A stretch of DNA of 18,416 bases from contig DATDRS010000250.1 of the NCBI GenBank assembly GCA_035291605.1, forward strand, positions 1-18,416, in the 5' to 3' direction. This DNA is from DATDRS01 sp035291605 (GTDB lineage: Bacteria; Chloroflexota; Anaerolineae; Anaerolineales; UBA6663). The translations under genes were made by a program, and so were the position numbers. Below are positions 13,362-18,416 of the stretch, piece by piece. Each line of letters opens with the position of its first letter. Position 1 is the stretch's first letter. A model generated the notes under the pieces. The model ran no database searches and was not told where the DNA came from. It saw nothing but the letters and a program-made list of their open reading frames with translations.

Positions 13362-13972
13362 TTTGGTTTTAGCTCGGAGGGCAGGCTGGCCTTCGCCGCC
13401 CGCTCGATCACACCTTTAAGCGCATCGCGGAAACGCTCGACCTCGCGGATGGTGCCTTTCCGCAGGGCGGGCTGGCCTGGCTGGTAGAAGGTCAGCATCC
13501 CGCGATTTCTGAAATACTCCCGATACAACTCCGCCAAGACCTCCTCCTCGGGACGGCCCTGGAGGCGGGCCGTCGTCTTGGCCTGCCAGGGCATCGCGTT
13601 CCCGGCCTCTTCCGGGATCACCTCCGGCCAGAAGGGGCTGCCTTCGTCAATCTCCACGAAGCCGTAAAGCTCGGCCAGGTCGCCCCGGAGAACGGCGACG
13701 GCCATGCCGCACAGGGACTCAAGACCGGTCGCCGCCCGCCGCCACCACCGCACGGCCTGCGGGTTGTCCACCCATTCCCATTCGTAATCGCCTGGGTCAG
13801 CCCCGAAGCGGCCGGCCAGGTTCACCGCCTCGAAGGCCGGGACATACTCCCTCAGCCGCATCCAGAATGGCTTCCGGACGAGCATCACCAACTGCGTCTC
13901 AGGCAACTTGGGCAGTTCGGCGAACTTATAGGTGGGGTTTTCGTTGACGAGAAAAGGCTTAGTCTTATTCAT
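13358..13972 (-). CDS. Hypothetical protein (204 aa)
   Basis: Starts at ATG 13970-13972 with AAGG 5 bases upstream; a more distal start lacks support and would overlap the predicted promoter. The sequence is soluble and Trp/Tyr-rich (WEWVDNPQAVRWWRRA, FYQPGQPALRKG) with alternating hydrophobic and charged segments. No signal peptide, membrane segment or known motif is recognised. It contains LYGFVEIDEGSPFWPEV and a helical C-terminus (IREVERFRDALKGVIERAA). It is the first gene of the overlapping run that leads to the R3H ATPase, so a nucleic-acid- or envelope-linked role shared with that ATPase is possible but unproven. Confidence 0.68.
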   Translation of the reverse strand: MNKTKPFLVNENPTYKFAELPKLPETQLVMLVRKPFWMRLREYVPAFEAVNLAGRFGADPGDYEWEWVDNPQAVRWWRRAATGLESLCGMAVAVLRGDLAELYGFVEIDEGSPFWPEVIPEEAGNAMPWQAKTTARLQGRPEEEVLAELYREYFRNRGMLTFYQPGQPALRKGTIREVERFRDALKGVIERAAKASLPSELKPK

Positions 13973-14025
13973 GCTCACCTTCGCAGCGCCCCTCGCGTTG
14001 ACTCTACTTAACCTCGCCGTTTTTG

Positions 14026-14054
14026 ATTTTACCACGCGCAGAAATGAGGAGCAA
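14026..14054 (-). promoter_or_regulatory. Promoter of the 204-aa/GNAT-like/R3H-ATPase run
   Basis: On the minus strand the -35 is TTGCTC (14049-14054), the spacer is 17 bp and the -10 is TAAAAT (14026-14031). The predicted start is ~45 bases upstream of ATG 13972. Only the TTG of the -35 box is well conserved. Confidence 0.45.
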
Positions 14055-14078
14055 TCTGCCGAAAGTGCTAGGCGGGGT

Positions 14079-14142
14079 GCTCCGGCGCGGGTCCGGCCGG
14101 GAATGTCGGCTATCTGTCAGCGCGCCGGGCGCTCCGGCGCGG
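14079..14142. repeat. GC-rich direct repeat and hairpin in the divergent spacer
   Basis: GCTCCGGCGCGG occurs at 14079-14090 and 14131-14142. CGCGCCGG (14121-14128) and CCGGCGCG (14134-14141) form an 8-bp stem with a 5-nt loop. They lie between the two divergent promoters; a role as a roadblock or dispersed repeat is speculative. Confidence 0.45.
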
Positions 14143-14165
14143 CCAAACGGGTGTAAAATGCTAAA

Positions 14166-14194
14166 GTAACAGAATACTAGTTAACTATTACAAT
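14166..14194 (+). promoter_or_regulatory. Promoter and operator of the GntR operon
   Basis: GTAACA (14166-14171, 4 of 6 to consensus), a 17-bp spacer and TACAAT (14189-14194) lie on the plus strand. The spacer holds a perfect 10-bp palindrome TAGTTAACTA (14178-14187), flanked by an outer dyad GTAA (14166-14169) / TTAC (14188-14191). Transcription would start near 14201, only ~8 bases before the ATG, which fits the absence of an SD. Confidence 0.55.
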
Positions 14195-14208
14195 CCCAAT
14201 GGGCACCC

Positions 14209-14601
14209 ATGAAAATCCAGATTGACAGAGACAGCCGGGTTCCGATCCACGACCAGATCAAAGAGCAGATCAAAGGGCTGATCCACGCCGGGCAGCTCAG
14301 AGCCGGCGACCAGCTCCCCACCATGCGCGCGCTCTCGATCGAACTCGCCGTGAACTTCAACACGGTCGCGCACGCCTATCGTGAGCTGGACGGCGAGAGC
14401 GTGATCACGACCCGCCGCGGCGAGGGGACGTTCGTCGCGAGCACGCCGGGGGCGGCCGAGATGCGGCGCATTCGCCAAAAGAAACTGCGGGAGCTTGTGC
14501 GGGCGCTGTTCGACGAAGTGGACCGGCTGGGGTACGCGAAAGAGGAAGTCCAGGCGGTCTTGGAAGAATGGCTGTCCAGGCAAATCAGACGCATAGAATA
14601 A
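14209..14601 (+). CDS. GntR-family transcriptional regulator (YtrA type)
   Basis: The protein has 130 residues. The winged HTH is at ~5-78: VPIHDQIKEQIKGLIHAGQL, GDQLPTMRALSIELAVNFNT, VAHAYRELDGESVITTRRGE and GTFVA. This is the standard GntR DNA-binding domain. The tail is a short helical region (~82-130) with no ligand-binding domain, as in YtrA-type regulators, which usually repress an adjacent ABC transporter operon. The ABC ATPase gene begins 17 bases after its stop. A palindrome between its -35 and -10 suggests autorepression, and the near-leaderless start explains the missing SD. The inducer is unknown; in YtrA systems it is often cell-wall-active antibiotics, which is family knowledge only. 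Confidence 0.92.
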   Translation: MKIQIDRDSRVPIHDQIKEQIKGLIHAGQLRAGDQLPTMRALSIELAVNFNTVAHAYRELDGESVITTRRGEGTFVASTPGAAEMRRIRQKKLRELVRALFDEVDRLGYAKEEVQAVLEEWLSRQIRRIE

Positions 14602-14618
14602 GGAGCGGAGGCAGGAGC

Positions 14619-15359
14619 ATGATTGAAGTCGAAAACCTGGCGAAGCACTTCGGCCCCGCTAAAGCGGTGGACGGCGTCAGTTTTAGCGCTCGCGACGGCG
14701 AAGTGTTCGGGCTGCTTGGCCCGAACGGAGCGGGCAAGACGACGACCGTGCGTCTGCTGGCGACCGTGCTGCGCCCGACCTCCGGCGCGGCGCGCGTGGA
14801 CGGCCACGACCTGATCCGCGAGCCGGAGGCGGTTCGCGCCGCCGTCGGCAGCCTGCCGGAGAACGCGGGCCTGTACGACCGCCTGACGCCCCGCGAGCAC
14901 CTGCGCTACTTCGGCCAGCTGCACCGGCTGAACGGCGCCGGGCTCGAGCGGCGCATCGAAGCCCTGATCGCCGCGCTCGACATGGGCGCGTACGCCGACC
15001 GGCGCTGCGCTGTGTTCTCCAGGGGCATGAAGCAGAAGGTCGCGCTGGCGCGCGCGTTGATTCATGACCCGCAGACCATCCTGCTCGACGAGCCGACCGC
15101 CGGGCTGGACGTGATGAGCGCGCGCGGGGTGCGCGACCTGATCCTCCGCCTGCGGGACGAGGGGCGCTGTGCGCTTCTCTCGACCCATTTACTGGCCGAG
15201 GCCGAAAGGCTGTGTGACCGGATAGCCGTGATTCACCGGGGCCGGATCGTCGCCCTCGGCGCGCCCGACGAACTGCGCTGGCGTACCGGGCAGGCCACGC
15301 TGGAAGAAGCGTTCGTGCACCTGGTCGGCGCGGAAGCCGGGGAGGAGAGGCAGGCGTGA
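14619..15359 (+). CDS. ABC transporter ATP-binding protein (NatA type)
   Basis: The protein has 246 residues. ATG 14619-14621 is chosen, with GGAGG 7-8 bases upstream and the conserved start MIEVENLAKHF; a longer in-frame start overlaps the GntR end. Walker A is GPNGAGKT (34-41), the signature FSRGMKQ (133-139), Walker B ILLDEP (154-159) and the switch His190. The usual Q-loop Gln is absent (GSLPENAGLYDRLT), as is common in this NatA-like clade. It powers the permease encoded next, whose GTG overlaps this stop by 4 bases. The likely role is export of a Na+-like, lipid-like or antimicrobial substrate; the substrate cannot be read from sequence. Confidence 0.95.
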   Translation: MIEVENLAKHFGPAKAVDGVSFSARDGEVFGLLGPNGAGKTTTVRLLATVLRPTSGAARVDGHDLIREPEAVRAAVGSLPENAGLYDRLTPREHLRYFGQLHRLNGAGLERRIEALIAALDMGAYADRRCAVFSRGMKQKVALARALIHDPQTILLDEPTAGLDVMSARGVRDLILRLRDEGRCALLSTHLLAEAERLCDRIAVIHRGRIVALGAPDELRWRTGQATLEEAFVHLVGAEAGEERQA

Positions 15360-16549
15360 ACCCGATCCTGATCGTCTGGTTTAAAGAAATGCTGGACACG
15401 CTGCGCGACCGGCGCACGTTGTGGGCGATGATCCTCGCGCCCGTGCTGGTGATGCCGCTGCTCATCATCCTGCCGCAATGGTTGGTTGCCGAACAAAGGA
15501 AAACGCAGGAGACGGCGGTGGTCAAAGTCGCCGTGGCGGGCGGCGAGCACGCCCCGGGGTTGATCGGATTCCTTCGTGCAAGCGCCGCCGTGGAGGTCAT
15601 CGAGACGGGCGACCCGGGAGGGGTTGTGCGCGAGGGGAAAGCCAGCGTGGGATTGAGCATCCCGTCCGGGTTCGATGCAACGTTGGGACAGGAGCAGGCC
15701 GCGCCCGTCATCACGCTCCTGGCTGATCAAAGCCGGATCACCCAAAGCCTGCCCGCCGCGCGGGTCGAGGCGCTGCTCAAAACCTATGCGCAGTCCATCG
15801 TCGCCCGGCGGCTGGCCGCGCGGGGCGTGGAGGCCAGTCTGCTGACGCCTTTCGAAGTCGAGGCGCAAAACATCGCCAGCCCGCAGCAGATGGGCGGCGC
15901 GTTCCTCGGGATGCTGCTGCCCCTGTTCATCGTGTTGTGGGGATTGGTGGGCGGCATGTACACCGCGATTGACGTGACCGCGGGCGAGAAAGAGCGGCTG
16001 ACGCTCGAACCATTGCTCACCACCCCAGCCGGGCGGACACAAATCGTGCTTGGCAAACTGCTGGCGGTGATGACGACCTCCCTCGGCGCGCTGCTCTTAG
16101 CCATCGGCAGCATGCTGGCGGCTTTTGTGCTCGCGCCGCCGCGATGGGGGCCGAACGGCCCGGCGGTGGCCTTTTCTATTTCGCCGCAAACCGCCTTGCT
16201 GGTCCTGCTCGCCGTGCTGCCGGTCGCGCTCATGTTTGGCGCGCTGGAGATGGCCGTGTGCATCTTTGCCCGGAGTTTCAAGGAAGCCCAGAACTATATC
16301 GTCCCCTTGCAGTTTGTCGTGATCATCCCGGCCACCTCGATTGTGTTTCTGCCAGACGTGTCGTTGCCGCTGTTGACTTACGCGATCCCGGTCTTCGGCG
16401 TCATCGTGATCCTGCGCGACCTGTTGCTGGGCGCGGCCGGCGTCGCGCCGTTCGGCGTGATGCTGGCTTCGTCTATCGTGTATGCCGGACTGGGTGTTGT
16501 TCTGGCTGTATATCAATTCCGGCAGGAAAACGTGCTGTTTCGCACGTAG
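15356..16549 (+). CDS. ABC-2 type permease (NatB-like)
   Basis: The protein has 397 residues, starting at GTG 15356 in a GTGA overlap with the ATPase stop. The topology fits an ABC-2 permease of the NatB/DUF3526-like group: a cytosolic start, first membrane segment ~22-42, an extracytoplasmic domain ~45-178, then six hydrophobic segments at ~180-203, 233-258, 281-304, 316-336, 340-360 and 364-386. The conserved cytosolic coupling motif GEKERLTLEPLLTTP (210-224) follows the second segment, and GRTQIVLGKLLAV leads into the third. It is the partner of the preceding ATPase. The fusion of a large external domain to the permease is normal for NatB. Confidence 0.93.
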   Translation: MNPILIVWFKEMLDTLRDRRTLWAMILAPVLVMPLLIILPQWLVAEQRKTQETAVVKVAVAGGEHAPGLIGFLRASAAVEVIETGDPGGVVREGKASVGLSIPSGFDATLGQEQAAPVITLLADQSRITQSLPAARVEALLKTYAQSIVARRLAARGVEASLLTPFEVEAQNIASPQQMGGAFLGMLLPLFIVLWGLVGGMYTAIDVTAGEKERLTLEPLLTTPAGRTQIVLGKLLAVMTTSLGALLLAIGSMLAAFVLAPPRWGPNGPAVAFSISPQTALLVLLAVLPVALMFGALEMAVCIFARSFKEAQNYIVPLQFVVIIPATSIVFLPDVSLPLLTYAIPVFGVIVILRDLLLGAAGVAPFGVMLASSIVYAGLGVVLAVYQFRQENVLFRT

Positions 16550-16563
16550 GATGTGACGTCCTC

Positions 16564-17445
16564 ATGCTTTACTTCACTCATGCTCTCAACGCGCTTCTGA
16601 TGATGGTCATGCCGATCCTCCTCGGCGTGTTTCTAGCGCGGCGGTTGAGCCTGCGTTGGGGGCTGTTCGGCGTCGGCGCGGCGACGTTCATCGCATCGCA
16701 GGTTGTGCATATTCCACTCAACAGTGGATTGACGGCGCTATTCGCCGGCAAAATCCTCCCTGCGCCGCCCGACGCATGGAAACTGCCGTTCAACGCCGTT
16801 GTCCTCGGCCTGACCGCCGGGCTGTGCGAGGAGATCGCGCGCTATCTGGTCTATCGCTACTGGATCAAATCGGCGCGGACTTGGCGCGAGGCGCTCATGT
16901 TCGGCGCGGGGCACGGCGGGGTCGAGGCGATCATCTTGGGCGCGCTGGTCGCGCTGACGTTTGTCAACCTGGTCTTTCTGCGAGGCGTGGAGGTTGCCGC
17001 CCTGCCAGTCCCTGCCGACCAGCAGGCGCTGGCCGCCAAACAGATCGCCGAATATTGGTCAGCGCCGTGGTACGCGACCCTCCTCGGCGCGGTCGAGCGC
17101 GCGTTTTCGCTGTGCTTCCATCTTTCTGCGGCTGTGCTGGTTCTGCAGGCGTTCCGGCGCAACAACCGCCTCTGGTTGGGCGCGGCCATCCTGTGGCACG
17201 CGGCAGTAGATGCGGTCAGCGTTTATGCGGCGGGGAGGTTGGGCGTATACTGGACGGAAGCGATTGTGGGCGTGTTCGCGCTCGCCAGCGTGGGGATGAT
17301 CCTTGCGCTCAAACCGCCTGACGAGACCCTCGCCCGCGCAGTGACTCCGGCGCCGAATGTCCCCCCGGTTCCGAGGGTTGCCTCCATGCCCAAACCCAAG
17401 ACGGACTTGCAGGAGCAGCTCGACGACTCGCGTTTCACCCAATAG
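16564..17445 (+). CDS. YhfC-family intramembrane metalloprotease-like protein
   Basis: The protein has 293 residues from ATG 16564-16566, 14 bases after the permease stop. An upstream in-frame extension overlaps the permease in another frame and is rejected. It is hydrophobic with about seven to eight membrane segments. Protease-like motifs lie in the membrane: LCEEIARYLVYRYW (Glu89, Glu90, Arg93), GAGHGGVEAI (His117, Glu121), VERAFSLCFHLSAA (Glu178, His186) and LWHAAVDAVS (His212, Asp216). This matches the YhfC family, related to CPBP/Rce1 glutamate-type intramembrane proteases. A basic, Pro-rich cytosolic tail follows (~255-293). In many genomes YhfC genes accompany ABC exporters, possibly for bacteriocin or peptide self-defence, but the substrate here is unknown. 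Confidence 0.87.
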   Translation: MLYFTHALNALLMMVMPILLGVFLARRLSLRWGLFGVGAATFIASQVVHIPLNSGLTALFAGKILPAPPDAWKLPFNAVVLGLTAGLCEEIARYLVYRYWIKSARTWREALMFGAGHGGVEAIILGALVALTFVNLVFLRGVEVAALPVPADQQALAAKQIAEYWSAPWYATLLGAVERAFSLCFHLSAAVLVLQAFRRNNRLWLGAAILWHAAVDAVSVYAAGRLGVYWTEAIVGVFALASVGMILALKPPDETLARAVTPAPNVPPVPRVASMPKPKTDLQEQLDDSRFTQ

Positions 17446-17451
17446 GCCTCG

Positions 17452-18381
17452 ATGATCAAAACCGAATCCCTGACCAAACGTTTCCCCGGCCCGAAGAACG
17501 GCGCGCCAATCGCCGCCGTTGACGGCCTGACGCTGGAGGTGAACGAGGGCGAGGCCTTCGGCTTCCTCGGCCCGAATGGGGCGGGGAAGACGACCACCGT
17601 GCGGATGCTCACCAGCCTGATCGGCCCGACGAGCGGACGCGCCATCGTCAACGGGTTGGAGGTGGGTCGGGATGACGGGGCCATCCGGCAGTGCGTGGGC
17701 CTCCTCACCGAGACCCCAGGCATGTACGACCGCCTGAGCGCGGAGAAAAACCTGAACATCTTCGCCAGGCTCTATGGGGTCAGCGATGTCCCCGGGCAGG
17801 TCCAGAAATATCTGCGCCTGCTTGGCCTGTGGGAGCGCCGGGGCGACGAGGTGGGGAGTTTCTCCAAAGGCATGCGGCAGAAACTGGCGATTGCCCGCGC
17901 CCTCCTGCACGAGCCAAAGGTGTTGTTCCTGGACGAGCCGTCGAGCAGCCTCGACCCGGAGGCCGCCAAGCTCGTGCGCGACTTCATCGCCGAACTCAAA
18001 ACCGAGGGCCGGACGATCTTCCTCTGCACCCACAACCTGGACGAGGCCGACCGGCTGTGCGACCGCATCGGCATTTTCAAAGCCCGGTTGATCACCGTGG
18101 ATTCCCCGGCCAACCTGCGGAAGCGGCTGTACGGGCGGAAGGTGGTCTTCCATCTGAGGCGCCTCGACCCGGCCTGGGTGGACAGGGTGCGCACGCTGCC
18201 GTTTGTGAAGGAAGCGCAGGCCGTGGACGCGAAACTTGTGGTCGGGTTGGACGACCCGGAAGACGCGAACCCGGCCATCGTCCGTCACCTGGTCGAGGCC
18301 GGGGCCGAAATCCAGTTTGTCGGCGAGCTGCGCCACTCGCTGGAGGACGTGTACCTGCGGCTGGTGAACCAGGAGGGTTAA
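17452..18381 (+). CDS. ABC transporter ATP-binding protein (second, NatA-like)
   Basis: The protein has 309 residues from ATG 17452, six bases after the YhfC stop. Walker A is GPNGAGKT (40-47), the signature SFSKGMRQ (136-143), Walker B VLFLDEP (157-163) and the switch His194. The Q-loop again lacks Gln (LLTETPGMYDRLS) and the D-loop is SSSLDPE. A C-terminal domain at ~215-309 (RKRLYGRKVVFHLRRLDPAW, and ELRHSLEDVYLRLVNQEG at the end) is of the NatA/DUF4162 kind, longer than in the first ATPase. The next gene's ATG overlaps the stop (TAATG). By motif divergence it is not a recent duplicate of the first ATPase. It probably pairs with the permease that begins at the window edge. Confidence 0.95.
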   Translation: MIKTESLTKRFPGPKNGAPIAAVDGLTLEVNEGEAFGFLGPNGAGKTTTVRMLTSLIGPTSGRAIVNGLEVGRDDGAIRQCVGLLTETPGMYDRLSAEKNLNIFARLYGVSDVPGQVQKYLRLLGLWERRGDEVGSFSKGMRQKLAIARALLHEPKVLFLDEPSSSLDPEAAKLVRDFIAELKTEGRTIFLCTHNLDEADRLCDRIGIFKARLITVDSPANLRKRLYGRKVVFHLRRLDPAWVDRVRTLPFVKEAQAVDAKLVVGLDDPEDANPAIVRHLVEAGAEIQFVGELRHSLEDVYLRLVNQEG

Positions 18382-18416
18382 TGTTTCACGTTTTACTTTT
18401 AGTGAAAATAAGCACA
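18381..18416 (+). CDS. Start of next gene, probably ABC permease (partial)
   Basis: ATG 18381-18383 overlaps the ATPase stop (TAATG) and AGGAGGG lies 3 bases upstream of the overlap, an excellent ribosome site. Twelve codons are visible (MFHVLLLVKIST), hydrophobic as at the start of an ABC-2 permease. Position after an ATPase gene is the main evidence. Confidence 0.6.
   Translation, partial: MFHVLLLVKIST

Noticed and set aside
14376..15188. 270-aa minus-strand frame across GntR and the first ATPase
   Set aside because: Crosses two well-supported genes on the other strand and lacks domain content.
16144..16563. Upstream extension of the YhfC frame
   Set aside because: It overlaps the permease in another frame, is Arg/Ala-rich shadow sequence, and the conserved protein starts at 16564.
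17059..18336. Long 425-aa minus-strand open frame opposite the second ABC ATPase and the YhfC end
   Set aside because: It is a shadow of the real genes in GC-rich DNA: the plus strand carries complete ABC motifs, while this frame is Gln/Arg/His-rich without domains and has no SD.

Overview
The window looks like a piece of a GC-rich bacterial chromosome. The best guess is Chloroflexota, Anaerolineae-like, inferred from the gene repertoire and protein style: an HTH protein with a helical tail, an R3H/Ycf45-type ATPase, a stand-alone MEMO-family protein, a YhfC protease next to NatA/NatB-type ABC genes, and short palindromic elements in the spacers. No rRNA, tRNA, CRISPR array or transposase was seen. 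G+C is uneven. I counted 44/60 in 4141-4200, 23/60 in 61-120 and 25/60 in 4561-4620, so the left edge and the middle of priA are clearly AT-richer than the rest.

Layout. (1) 1-~715: an AT-rich patch with a frameshifted NYN-domain gene on the minus strand, a strong promoter and a leader ending in an intrinsic-terminator hairpin. (2) 804-2603, minus strand: a cassette of HTH regulator, 54-aa one-TM protein and seven-TM protein, followed by a C-terminal fragment of a second copy of the seven-TM gene. (3) 2699-9532, minus strand: a housekeeping run of gmk, GTG-overlapped rhomboid protease, MEMO-family protein, CNNM/CorC-type protein and priA. The PriA is long, with an AT-rich insert that resembles three winged-helix modules. 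(4) 9639-10025, plus strand: FmdB-type zinc ribbon, divergent from gmk. (5) 10067-13972, minus strand: an overlapping three-gene run (unknown 204-aa protein, GNAT-like protein, AAA ATPase with R3H domain) followed by tmk. (6) 14209 to the right edge, plus strand: a YtrA-type GntR regulator with a likely self-controlled promoter, a NatA/NatB-type ABC exporter, a YhfC-family intramembrane protease, a second ABC ATPase and the first 12 codons of what is probably its permease.

How they work together. Regions 3-5 mainly hold nucleotide kinases (Gmk, Tmk), replication restart (PriA) and membrane maintenance. Region 6 reads as a regulated export or envelope-stress operon: GntR probably represses its own promoter, and the two ABC modules flank a membrane protease. 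Region 2 reads as a small membrane-linked regulatory cassette of unknown signal. The least explained items are that cassette with its decayed duplicate, the priA insert, the NYN leader and the palindromes that occupy most spacers.
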